Shown here: positions 53,550-61,748 of the stretch, one piece after another | Layout: each line of letters starts with the position of its first letter | Position numbering within the stretch: position 1 is the stretch's first letter | Assembly: GCF_001005825.1 (NCBI RefSeq) | Contig: NZ_LBHV01000004.1 | Location: 1 to 64,000, forward strand | Reading direction: 5' to 3' | Origin: Rhizobium sp. LC145 | Lineage (GTDB): Bacteria; Pseudomonadota; Alphaproteobacteria; Rhizobiales; Rhizobiaceae | Length of the DNA: 64,000 bases | The notes under the pieces: generated by a model | Seen by the model: the letters and a program-made list of their open reading frames with translations, nothing else | Told to the model about the DNA's origin: nothing | Databases searched by the model: none | Program-made: the position numbers and the translations under genes

Positions 53550-54326
53550 ATGTCCAGAACTGTCGTCGTCACGGGCTCCACCAGCGGGATAGGGCTCGGC
53601 ATCGCGCGCGCCTTCGCGGCCGAAGGTGCGAATGTCGTCATCAACGGCTTCGGTCCCACAGATGCGATCGAGGCGACCCGCAGGGAGCTCGAGGCGTCGG
53701 CCGGCGGCAAGGTGCTCTACCATGCAGCCGACATGGCAAAGCCGGACGAGATCACTGACCTCATCGCAACGGCCGCACGCACCTTCGGCACCGTGGACGT
53801 GCTGATCAACAATGCCGGCATCCAGCACATCGCCAAGATCGAGGAATTCCCGGTCGAGAAATGGGACCTGCTGATCGCCGTCCTGCTGTCCTCCGCCTTC
53901 CACACGATGCGCAACGCCATCCCGTTGATGAAAGAGGCTGGAAAGGGCCGCATCATCAACGTCGCATCCGCCCATGCGCTCATCGCCTCGCCCTATAAAT
54001 CCGCCTATGTGGCGGCCAAGCATGGTATACTCGGGCTTACCAAAACGGCGGCCTTGGAACTTGCCGAATTCGGGATTACCGTGAATGCGATTTGTCCGGG
54101 CTACGTGCTGACGCCGCTGGTCGAGAAGCAGATTCCCGACACCGCCCGCGAGCGCGGCATTTCGGAAGAACAGGTGAAATCCGAGGTCATGCTGCGGCTG
54201 CAGGCGACGAAGGAATTCGTCTCGATCGACGAGGTGGCGCAGACGGCGATCTTCCTCGCCAGCGATGCGGCCCGCAGCATTACAGGCACCCATATCTCGA
54301 TCGACGGCGGCTGGACCGCCCAATAA
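53550..54326 (+). CDS. bdhA: D-3-hydroxybutyrate dehydrogenase
   Basis: A 258-aa short-chain dehydrogenase: cofactor loop TGSTSGIG (8-15), NNAGIQH, catalytic S140, Y153 and K157 (VASAHALIASPYKSAYVAAK), and C-terminal GTHISIDGGWTAQ. It oxidises 3-hydroxybutyrate to acetoacetate in PHB degradation. In Sinorhizobium bdhA is the first gene of bdhA-xdhA-xdhB, and the same order exists here (30-bp gap to xdhA). Confidence 0.92.
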   Translation: MSRTVVVTGSTSGIGLGIARAFAAEGANVVINGFGPTDAIEATRRELEASAGGKVLYHAADMAKPDEITDLIATAARTFGTVDVLINNAGIQHIAKIEEFPVEKWDLLIAVLLSSAFHTMRNAIPLMKEAGKGRIINVASAHALIASPYKSAYVAAKHGILGLTKTAALELAEFGITVNAICPGYVLTPLVEKQIPDTARERGISEEQVKSEVMLRLQATKEFVSIDEVAQTAIFLASDAARSITGTHISIDGGWTAQ

Positions 54327-54356
54327 GAAGCCGGCAACGGCGGACGAAGGAGAGAA

Positions 54357-55868
54357 ATGACGACTGCCATCCGCTTCATCCTGAACGGAACCGCCATACG
54401 CTTCATTCTCAACGGAGAAGAGATCACGCTCGGAGATTTCGGCCCGACGGAAACGCTTCTCGATTACCTGCGATTGAGGCGGCGGCTGACGGGAACGAAA
54501 GAGGGATGCGCCGAGGGCGATTGCGGTGCCTGCACCGTGCTCGTCGGCCGGCTGATCGATGGCCGGCTCGTTTATGAAAGCGTCAACGCCTGCATCCGCT
54601 TCCTCGGCTCGCTGCACGGCACCCATGTGGTGACTGTCGAGCATCTGGCCGCAAAGGACGGCACGCTTCACCCCGTCCAGCAGGCGATGGTGGACTGTCA
54701 CGGCTCGCAATGCGGCTTCTGCACGCCGGGTTTCGTGATGTCGCTCTACGGGCTCTGGCTTTCCAACGAAGCGCCGTCGCGCGCCGAAATCGAAACCGCA
54801 CTCCAGGGAAATCTCTGTCGCTGCACCGGCTACGAGCCGATCGTCAAGGCGGCGGAGCAGGTCTCCCAAAGCCGCCCGAGCAGCCTCTTCGACCCGCTGG
54901 AGCGCGACCGCATCGAGATCGCCGCAAAGCTCTGGTCGATCCAGTCGGAGAATGGCACGATCGTGGTGGAAAAGGCCAATGAGAGCGGGACTGCGCGTTC
55001 CATCGTGCCGAGTTCGATCGCCGAGTTCGCGGATATCCTTGCCGCCGAACCGAAAGCGACGATCGTGGCGGGGGCCACCGATGTCGGGCTCTGGGGGACG
55101 AAGCAGATGCGCCTGCTCAATCCGGTGATATTCATCAATCACCTGCCCGAGCTGCAATCGATCGCCTCGGACGAGAAAGGCATTACGATCGGCGCGGGCG
55201 TCACCTACACCCAGGCCTTCGACATTCTCTTGGCCGAAATCCCGGCCTTCGGGCGGCTGATCGACCGGATCGGCGGGAGCCAGGTGCGCAACATGGGTAC
55301 GATCGGCGGCAATATCGCCAATGGCTCGCCGATCGGCGACACGCCGCCGCCGCTGATCGCGCTGGGAGCTCACCTGACGCTGCGCTCCCATTCCGGCCGC
55401 CGCACCATGCCGCTGGAGGATTATTTCCTCGCCTATGGCCGGCAGGACCGCCTGCCCGGCGAGTTCGTGGAAAAGATCTTCGTGCCGCGCCCTGCGGAGG
55501 GGGCTCAATTCGCCGTCTACAAGATCTCCAAGCGGCGCGACGAGGATATTTCCGCCCTCTGCGGCGCGTTCAACCTGACGCTCGACAGCGGCGGCAAGGT
55601 GGAGGCGATCCGCATCGCCTTCGGCGGCATGGCCGCGACCCCCAAGCGCGCCGCGCATGTGGAAGAGGCGCTCACCGGCCAGCCCTGGAGCTGGAGCACG
55701 ATCTCCGCCGTGCGCGACGCCTTCGACCAGGATTACACGCCGCTCACCGACTGGCGGGCGAGCGCCGAATATCGCAGCCTTGCGGCCAAGAACCTGCTTA
55801 CCCGTTTCTTCCTGGAGACGGCCGGGGCACCGACCGAGCTGCGGCGGTTCGAGCCGGAGGAGGCGTGA
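54357..55868 (+). CDS. xdhA: Xanthine dehydrogenase, iron-sulfur/FAD subunit
   Basis: A 503-aa subunit with two [2Fe-2S] clusters (CAEGDCGACT and CGFCTPGF...GNLCRCTGY) in the first 160 residues and an FAD domain (about 190-490: TIVAGATDVGLWGTKQMR, GGSQVRNMGTIGGNIANGSPIGDTPP). It passes electrons from the XdhB molybdenum centre to NAD. The N-terminus carries a 9-residue tandem duplication (TAIRFILNG twice, 54363-54416). Second gene of bdhA-xdhA-xdhB; a 181-bp gap containing a repeat element separates it from xdhB. Confidence 0.93.
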   Translation: MTTAIRFILNGTAIRFILNGEEITLGDFGPTETLLDYLRLRRRLTGTKEGCAEGDCGACTVLVGRLIDGRLVYESVNACIRFLGSLHGTHVVTVEHLAAKDGTLHPVQQAMVDCHGSQCGFCTPGFVMSLYGLWLSNEAPSRAEIETALQGNLCRCTGYEPIVKAAEQVSQSRPSSLFDPLERDRIEIAAKLWSIQSENGTIVVEKANESGTARSIVPSSIAEFADILAAEPKATIVAGATDVGLWGTKQMRLLNPVIFINHLPELQSIASDEKGITIGAGVTYTQAFDILLAEIPAFGRLIDRIGGSQVRNMGTIGGNIANGSPIGDTPPPLIALGAHLTLRSHSGRRTMPLEDYFLAYGRQDRLPGEFVEKIFVPRPAEGAQFAVYKISKRRDEDISALCGAFNLTLDSGGKVEAIRIAFGGMAATPKRAAHVEEALTGQPWSWSTISAVRDAFDQDYTPLTDWRASAEYRSLAAKNLLTRFFLETAGAPTELRRFEPEEA

Positions 55869-55889
55869 TGATGGGTATATCAAAAAAGT

Positions 55890-56018
55890 CCCCCTCTGGC
55901 CTGCCGGCCATCTCCCCCACAAGGGGGGAGAAAACCCGTTGCACGACCTTCCTGCAAAAGCTGCGGGTGGGCATGGCGGTTAAACCCCTCCCCCTTGTGG
56001 GGAGGGGTTGGGGAGGGG
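55890..56018. repeat. Palindromic repeat between xdhA and xdhB
   Basis: The first arm (55890-55931) is identical over all 42 bases to the left arm at 58426-58467. A second, different inverted arm (55985-56018) has CCCCTTGTGGGG. The element lies inside an operon and would fold into strong hairpins in the mRNA, perhaps setting the ratio of the two subunits. The short frame crossing it (55865-56050) is made of repeat sequence and was not called. Confidence 0.8.
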
Positions 56019-56049
56019 TTTTGACCCGCAACGTCGGAGATTCCCTCTG

Positions 56050-58389
56050 ATGGACAAGACCACCTTCGAAACGAAAAACACCATCAACGGCCCCATGCAT
56101 GCGGCGCTGAAACATGATTCAGCGCATAAGCATGTGACCGGAAGTGCCGAATATATCGACGATATTCCAGAACCCGCAGGCACGCTGCATGGCGGGCTCG
56201 GCCTTTCCGACCGGGCGCATGCGGAAATCCTGTCGATTGATCTCGACGCGGTGAGAACCGCGCCCGGCGTCGTCGCCGTCATCACCGCCGACGACATTCC
56301 AGGCTTCAACGATGTCGCCTCGACCGGCCAGCATGACGAGCCTCTGCTTGCCACCCGCGAGGTGCAGTTCCATGGTCAGCCGGTATTCGCGGTAATCGCC
56401 GAGACCCGCGATCAGGCGCGCCGTGCCGCCCGGCTGGCGAAGATCGAGTATCGCGACCTACCGCACTGGGCCGATATCGACGGCGCGCTCGAAAACGATG
56501 GACCGCTGGTGGTGCAGCCGATGACGCTGAGGCGCGGCGAGCCGCAGACCGAGATCGAAAAGGCGCCTCTGCGGCTCCAGGGCCATATGTATATCGGCGG
56601 CCAGGAGCACTTCTATCTCGAAGGCCATGTGGCGCTCGCCATCCCCGGCGAGGACGAGGATATTGCCGTCTGGTCCTCCACCCAGCATCCGAGCGAGGTG
56701 CAGCACATGGTGGCGCATGTGCTTGGCATCGCCAACCATGCCGTCACGGTCAGGACCCGCCGCATGGGTGGCGGCTTCGGCGGCAAGGAGACCCAGGGCA
56801 ACCAGTTCGCCTGCCTTGCGGCGATCGCCGCCAAGAAGCTCGGCCGCGCGGTGAAATTCCGCCCCGACCGCGACGAGGACATGGGCGTGACCGGCAAACG
56901 GCACGATTTTCGGGTCGATTACGACGTGGGCTTCGACGAGGACGGCCGCATCCATGCGGTCGACGCAACTTACGCGGCGCGCTGCGGCTTTTCCGCCGAT
57001 CTTTCAGGGCCGGTGACCGACCGCGCCCTCTTCCACGCAGATTCCAGCTATTTCTATCCGCATGTGCATCTGACCTCGAAGCCGTTGAAGACGCATACGG
57101 TTTCCAACACCGCCTTCCGCGGCTTCGGTGGACCGCAGGGCATGGTCGGGGCCGAGCGGATCATCGAGGAGATCGCCTATGCCACGGGCAAGGACCCGCT
57201 CGAAATCCGCAGGCTGAACTTCTACGGCGAGCCCGGCTCGGGCCGCACCACGACGCCCTATCACCAGGAGGTGGAGGACAATATCGTCGCGCGGATCGTC
57301 GATGAGCTGGAGGCTTCCAGCGATTATCAGGCGCGGCGTCAGGCGATCCTCGAGTTCAACGAGCAGAGCCCGGTGATCCGCAAGGGCATCGCGCTGACCC
57401 CGGTGAAGTTCGGCATCTCCTTCACCATGACCGCCTACAACCAGGCGGGCGCGCTGGTGCATGTCTATCAGGACGGCTCGATCCACCTGAACCACGGCGG
57501 CACCGAAATGGGCCAAGGGCTTTACGTGAAGGTGGCGCAGGTGGTGGCCGATACCTTCAATGTCGATATCGAGCGGGTGAAGATCACCGCCACGACCACC
57601 GGCAAGGTGCCGAACACGTCTGCCACCGCAGCCTCCTCCGGCTCGGATTTGAACGGCATGGCGGGCTATGACGCGGCCCGGCAGATCAAGGAACGGCTGA
57701 TCGATTTCACCATGCGCCAGTGGAACGTGGAGCGGCAAGAGGTCGAGTTCCTGCCCAACCGCGTGCGCATTGGCGCCGAGGTCGTACCCTTCGATACGCT
57801 GGTGCGCGCCGCCTATTACGACCGCGTGCAGCTTTCGGCCGCCGGCTTCTACAAGACCCCCAAAATCCACTGGGACCGCAAGGAAGGACGCGGTCATCCC
57901 TTCTATTATTTCGCCTATGGCGCGGCGGTTTCGGAGGTTTCGATCGACACGCTGACCGGCGAATACCAGGTGGAGCGAACCGATATCCTCCACGATGTCG
58001 GCAAGTCGCTGAACCCGGCGATCGATATCGGCCAGGTGGAAGGCGGCTTCGTGCAGGGCATGGGCTGGCTGACCACCGAGGAGCTCTGGTGGGACGACAA
58101 GGGCAGGCTTCGCACGCACGCGCCCTCCACCTACAAGATACCGCTCGCCTCCGACCGGCCGAAGATCTTCAACGTGAAGCTGGCGGAATGGGCGGAAAAC
58201 GCCGAGCCGACGATCGGCCGCTCGAAGGCCGTCGGCGAACCGCCCTTCATGCTGGCGATCTCGGTGCTGGAAGCGCTTTCGATGGCGGTGGCGAGCGTGG
58301 CGGACTATCGCGAATGCCCACGCCTCGACACCCCGGCCACGCCCGAGCGGGTGCTGATGGCGGTCGAGCGGCTGAAGGGAATGGGGTGA
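56050..58389 (+). CDS. xdhB: Xanthine dehydrogenase, molybdopterin subunit
   Basis: A 779-aa molybdenum-cofactor subunit: YIDDIPEP, GHMYIGGQEHFYLE, RRMGGGFGGKETQ, AFRGFGGPQGM and the C-terminal SKAVGEPPFMLAISVLEAL with the catalytic Glu. It oxidises hypoxanthine to xanthine and xanthine to urate. The ATG at 56050 has GGAG ten bases upstream. xdhC, the cofactor-insertion factor often next in line, is absent from the window, which ends before the region where it may lie. Confidence 0.94.
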   Translation: MDKTTFETKNTINGPMHAALKHDSAHKHVTGSAEYIDDIPEPAGTLHGGLGLSDRAHAEILSIDLDAVRTAPGVVAVITADDIPGFNDVASTGQHDEPLLATREVQFHGQPVFAVIAETRDQARRAARLAKIEYRDLPHWADIDGALENDGPLVVQPMTLRRGEPQTEIEKAPLRLQGHMYIGGQEHFYLEGHVALAIPGEDEDIAVWSSTQHPSEVQHMVAHVLGIANHAVTVRTRRMGGGFGGKETQGNQFACLAAIAAKKLGRAVKFRPDRDEDMGVTGKRHDFRVDYDVGFDEDGRIHAVDATYAARCGFSADLSGPVTDRALFHADSSYFYPHVHLTSKPLKTHTVSNTAFRGFGGPQGMVGAERIIEEIAYATGKDPLEIRRLNFYGEPGSGRTTTPYHQEVEDNIVARIVDELEASSDYQARRQAILEFNEQSPVIRKGIALTPVKFGISFTMTAYNQAGALVHVYQDGSIHLNHGGTEMGQGLYVKVAQVVADTFNVDIERVKITATTTGKVPNTSATAASSGSDLNGMAGYDAARQIKERLIDFTMRQWNVERQEVEFLPNRVRIGAEVVPFDTLVRAAYYDRVQLSAAGFYKTPKIHWDRKEGRGHPFYYFAYGAAVSEVSIDTLTGEYQVERTDILHDVGKSLNPAIDIGQVEGGFVQGMGWLTTEELWWDDKGRLRTHAPSTYKIPLASDRPKIFNVKLAEWAENAEPTIGRSKAVGEPPFMLAISVLEALSMAVASVADYRECPRLDTPATPERVLMAVERLKGMG

Positions 58390-58425
58390 CGTTTACTGCG
58401 CACATGTTGGCATTTGGAGAAAATG

Positions 58426-58595
58426 CCCCCTCTGGCCTGCCGGCCATCTCCCCCACAAGGGGGGAGAGACCCAGGAGCTATGCCCTGCCCTCAAAGAAAT
58501 GACAGGATATTGCCGCCATCGCGTTGGGAAGCGGAAAACGGTGCGGCATGTTTTCTCCCCCCTTGTGGGGGAGATGGCCGGCAGGCCAGAGGGGG
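58426..58595. repeat. Perfect 42-bp inverted repeat element
   Basis: The left arm 58426-58467 and the right arm 58554-58595 are exact reverse complements over 42 bases, separated by 86 bases that end with TGCGGCATG. The left arm is identical to that at 55890-55931. It looks like a miniature non-coding element of the RIME/REP type and not an insertion sequence, since no transposase or target duplication is seen. Confidence 0.85.
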
Positions 58596-58621
58596 AAGCC
58601 TTCGACCGACAAGACCCGCTG

Positions 58622-58855
58622 TCAAAGCGGCACGTCCCGAGCAATCGAGCCGCGCTTCTTCTCCCAGAATGCCGCCTCTCGGCTCTCGGGCATGGCTTCT
58701 GACAGTCCGAGATCCTCGCGCAGATCGTCCGGCAGCGTCGGCACCCTCAGCCTTTCGGGACTGAGGAGACGGTGGAAGAACCGGCGAAAATGTCGCCAGA
58801 CCAGCCCCAAGCGTGGGGATTTCAAGGGCATAGAGTGAGCGTTTGCGGACAGCAT
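58622..58855 (-). CDS. DUF1127-like small protein A
   Basis: A 77-aa basic protein. MLSANAHSMPLKSPRLGLVWRHFRRFFHRLLSPERLRVPTLPDDLREDLGLSE has the DUF1127-type Arg-rich helix and L-x-DLGL motif near the C-terminus. GGAG lies before the ATG at 58855. Divergent from LysR gene A (110-bp gap). Other DUF1127 proteins in rhizobia and Brucella are activated by LysR-type VtlR/LsrB and affect phosphate, RNA or sugar metabolism. Confidence 0.65.
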   Translation of the reverse strand: MLSANAHSMPLKSPRLGLVWRHFRRFFHRLLSPERLRVPTLPDDLREDLGLSEAMPESREAAFWEKKRGSIARDVPL

Positions 58856-58965
58856 GGTTGCTCCACATCGACGGAAGAGATTGAGTTGGACGTGGCTATG
58901 GATGCGCCCGATTGCCGCGAAATTCCAATTCAAATACAATCGGCCGCGATCAAGAGAGCTTATCG

Positions 58966-59895
58966 ATGAAATTATCGCGCCGGTTTCCGCTGAATGCGCT
59001 TCGGGTTTTCGAAACGGTCGCCCGGCTGGAGAACTTTACGCGTGCCGCCGAAGAGCTCGGCATGACCCAGACGGCGGTGAGCTATCAGATCAAGCTTCTG
59101 GAAGATTTTCTCGGCGACACGGTCTTCCTCCGCAAGCCGCGAGCGCTGCAACTGACCGAAACGGGCAAGCACCTGTTGCCGAAAGTGAGTGAGGCGTTCG
59201 ACCTGCTCGGAGAGGCCGTGCAAACCACCCGCCACAGCGTGGAGGAAACGCTGGAAATCCACTCGCCGCCCACATTCGCGGCCCAATGGCTCTCGCCGCA
59301 TCTCCACATTTTCAAGGCCCTGCACCCGCAAATCGAGGTCCGCCTGCTGCGCCAGCTGGATAATAACGACCACCATAGCTCGGCCGATATCACGATCTGT
59401 ATCAGCGCCGGGCCATCCGACGGGTTGATCAGCCATCCTCTCTTTCGGCTCAACTATGCGCCCATGCTGTCTCCGCAACTGGCGGAAAGCGTGGGTGGCA
59501 TACGGCAGCCTTCCGATTTTTTGAAACTGCCCTGGATTACCGACACCCGTGACTGGTGGCACGAATGGTTTGAGACTACTCAAATCGACTCCAAGCAGAT
59601 CAGGCACACGAGCCTGAACGCTCTTGGCGCGCTCGACCTGGAGGCAAGGGCCGCCATGTCCGGTCATGGCGTGGCAATGCTGAGCCCGTTCCTATTCCGG
59701 GAAGATCTGGCATCCGGCCGTCTCCTTCAGCCTTTCGACCTCTGCGTCGGCGATGGCAAGACCTATTGGCTCGTCTATCAGCCGGCGCGCCGCAACGCGC
59801 CGAAGATCAAGGCCTTTCACGCCTGGATTCAGCAGGCCCTTGCGCGGGATCTGGAAATGCAAGGCAAGACTGTCGAGACCCCGCCCGCGGCTTAG
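58966..59895 (+). CDS. LysR-family regulator A (GcvA-like)
   Basis: A 309-aa LysR protein. The HTH is FPLNALRVFETVARLENFTRAAEELGMTQTAVSYQIKLLEDFLG, and the effector domain is GcvA-type (LEIHSPPTFAAQWLSPHLHIFKALHPQIEVRLL, GHGVAMLSPFLFREDLASGRLLQPFDL). The ATG at 58966 (MKLSRRFPLNALRVF) starts the domain. Closely similar to LysR B, and likewise flanked by a divergent DUF1127 gene, so it probably controls that gene. Confidence 0.9.
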   Translation: MKLSRRFPLNALRVFETVARLENFTRAAEELGMTQTAVSYQIKLLEDFLGDTVFLRKPRALQLTETGKHLLPKVSEAFDLLGEAVQTTRHSVEETLEIHSPPTFAAQWLSPHLHIFKALHPQIEVRLLRQLDNNDHHSSADITICISAGPSDGLISHPLFRLNYAPMLSPQLAESVGGIRQPSDFLKLPWITDTRDWWHEWFETTQIDSKQIRHTSLNALGALDLEARAAMSGHGVAMLSPFLFREDLASGRLLQPFDLCVGDGKTYWLVYQPARRNAPKIKAFHAWIQQALARDLEMQGKTVETPPAA

Positions 59896-60119
59896 AGATT
59901 CCGCCTCGTATGGATAAAGTCCGCGGCGCGGAAGTGATCACTCTTGGCCGGTCCGCGCGGATCGCGCCCGTCCATGAACCCGAGATCGCGCTTCCAGGAA
60001 TCGGGCATTTCCTCGAGATCAAGGCGATTGGCGGCGGCGGGACGCCTATTGCCGAAGAGCGCCATCAGGTCGAGCCTCGGCCAAAGCCGTTGCAGGGGCA
60101 GAAAACCAATCGAAAACAT
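59892..60119 (-). CDS. DUF1127-like small protein B
   Basis: A 75-aa protein (MFSIGFLPLQRLWPRLDLMALFGNRR, LEEMPDSWKRDLGFMDGRD) with the DUF1127-type xxMPDxWKRDLGxxDG end. GGAGG lies six bases before the ATG at 60119. The stop overlaps the end of LysR A by four bases, and it is divergent from LysR B (119-bp gap). Second half of a duplicated regulator/DUF1127 module. Confidence 0.65.
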   Translation of the reverse strand: MFSIGFLPLQRLWPRLDLMALFGNRRPAAANRLDLEEMPDSWKRDLGFMDGRDPRGPAKSDHFRAADFIHTRRNL

Positions 60120-60238
60120 CGTAGCCTCCAGGCGGGGCATAACCCCGTTTCAATTTGATCCTTGTAGGCTTAAGGTGCTCCCGAAAACGACGGATATCCA
60201 ATCGAATAACCGTCTGCATGCATAAAGAGGATTCATGC

Positions 60239-61135
60239 ATGAAGATGTCGAAACAGTTCCCGCTGAATGCGCTTCGCGTGTTCGAATCCGCGGCCCGCTA
60301 CAGGAGCTTCACCAAGGCGGGCGACGAGCTCGGCCTCACCCAGACGGCCGTGAGCTATCAGATCAAGCTTCTGGAGGAGAATGTCGGCGAGCCGCTCTTC
60401 CTGCGTCGGCCAAGGCAGGTGAGCCTCACGGAAGCGGGCGAGCGGCTGGCGCCGAGGGTGACGGAAGCCTTCGAGATGCTGCGCGACGCGCTCGGCAATC
60501 TGCGGGAGGCATCCGAAGGGACGCTCCTCATCCATTCGACCGCGACCTTCGCCTCCCGCTGGCTGGCCCGCCATATCGGCTCGTTCCAGCTTGAAAACCC
60601 GACGATCGCGGTAAGGCTGGAGACATCCGAAACGCTCATCGATTTTTCAAAGACGGAAGCGGATGTGGCGATCCGCACCGGCAAGGGAGAATGGCCGGGC
60701 CTCAAGGCGCATTTCCTGATGAAGAGCCATTTCACCCCGATGCTGAGTCCGGAGCTTGCGGCGAGCATAGGCGGCATCAACACCCCCGCCGACCTCTTGA
60801 AACTGCGGATCATCGATCCCGGCGATCCCTGGTGGCCGATGTGGTTTTCCGCAGCCGGCATGCCCGATGTCGATCTCGGCGGGCGTCCGAGCAGCCGCAT
60901 GGGCGCGCAGGCGATCGAAGCGGCAGCGGCAATCGCGGGCCACGGCGTGGCGATTCTCAAACCGGAATTCTACGCCGATGACGTGGCGCTCGGGCGGCTG
61001 ATCCAGCCGTTCGATATCCTCAGCGACGAGGGAAGCCATTATTGGCTCGTCTATCCCGAAAGCCGCCGAAACTCCCCGAAGATCCGCGCCTTTCGCGAAT
61101 TCATCCGGAAAACCTTGCCGACCTTCGGAGATTGA
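60239..61135 (+). CDS. LysR-family regulator B (GcvA-like)
   Basis: A 298-aa LysR protein: FPLNALRVFESAARYRSFTKAGDELGLTQTAVSYQIKLLEENVGEPLFLRRPRQVSLTEAGERL. The effector domain is GcvA-type (HSTATFASRWLARHIGSF, GHGVAILKPEFYADDVALGRLIQPFDIL). The ATG at 60239 (MKMSKQFPLN) is used; an upstream frame to 60155 is not family-like. It is a close paralogue of LysR A, and likely arose by tandem duplication along with its DUF1127 neighbour. Confidence 0.9.
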   Translation: MKMSKQFPLNALRVFESAARYRSFTKAGDELGLTQTAVSYQIKLLEENVGEPLFLRRPRQVSLTEAGERLAPRVTEAFEMLRDALGNLREASEGTLLIHSTATFASRWLARHIGSFQLENPTIAVRLETSETLIDFSKTEADVAIRTGKGEWPGLKAHFLMKSHFTPMLSPELAASIGGINTPADLLKLRIIDPGDPWWPMWFSAAGMPDVDLGGRPSSRMGAQAIEAAAAIAGHGVAILKPEFYADDVALGRLIQPFDILSDEGSHYWLVYPESRRNSPKIRAFREFIRKTLPTFGD

Positions 61136-61138
61136 AAC

Positions 61139-61480
61139 TCAAAATCCCATGTCCGGCGCATAGAAACAGCGCAGCGTATCCTCCGTGGGGTAGAGGCAGA
61201 GGTGGTAGTCCTCGTCCTTGGAACGGCGGGCTTCGCTCTGCGGAAGGCTGAAGTTGTGATGTCGCGTCACGAGCCGGTGGTCGCCCGGTCCGAGCGATAT
61301 TTCATAGCCGCCTTTGGTAACCTTGACGTTCTTCGTCGGTATCATCTGGCAATCGCCAGTATGATTGTTGCCATTACAGCAGAAACCATCGTATTTCCAA
61401 CCGGACTTAGCGTCGTGGGCTTGGGAGGAACCCACACATGACGCATACGCAATCATCGTAATCATCGTAATATTGCGCAT
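61139..61480 (-). CDS. Exported Cys-rich protein, unknown
   Basis: A 113-aa exported protein: MRNITMITMIAYASCVGSSQAHDAK is a signal peptide, the mature part holds KYDGFCCNGNNHTGDCQMIPTKNVKVTKGGYEISLGPGDHRLV and ends with YHLCLYPTEDTLRCFYAPDMGF. Five or six Cys in the mature part suggest disulfides. GGAG precedes the ATG at 61480. It converges with LysR B, three bases apart. Relatives occur as hypothetical proteins in Rhizobiales; function unknown. Confidence 0.7.
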   Translation of the reverse strand: MRNITMITMIAYASCVGSSQAHDAKSGWKYDGFCCNGNNHTGDCQMIPTKNVKVTKGGYEISLGPGDHRLVTRHHNFSLPQSEARRSKDEDYHLCLYPTEDTLRCFYAPDMGF

Positions 61481-61567
61481 TAACTCATTCTCCGTTGATG
61501 AATACACCACCGGTGAACCTGCAATACTCGCCGGGCACCGGCTGCTTGCATTGCCATCATAGCCTGA

Positions 61568-61584
61568 GTCGGCTTAGCCGACTA
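61568..61584. promoter_or_regulatory. Palindrome upstream of the secreted-protein gene
   Basis: AGTCGGCT-T-AGCCGACT is a perfect 17-base palindrome with an eight-base arm, 88 bp before the minus-strand start at 61480 and 165 bp before puuD. Operator or small hairpin. Nothing else is visible in 61481-61748. Confidence 0.35.
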
Positions 61585-61748
61585 ATTCCGAATGCCGCGA
61601 TGCACAAGGAAGCATATTCAGCCAAGATAACTTGATCGAAGCTCTCCGGGTTCCATGGCCGCGGGAACAAACTTGCCGCGCACGGTTGTCCCTTCCCTCA
61701 CAACGGATTTTTTCGCAAAGTGGCCGGGGGAAGAAAAAGGGGACCTGA

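Noticed and set aside
53448-55922. 824-codon minus-strand frame across bdhA and xdhA
   Set aside because: Antisense of two well-supported genes; no motifs or ribosome site.
55865-56050. 61-codon frame between xdhA and xdhB
   Set aside because: Consists of palindromic repeat sequence; no ribosome site.
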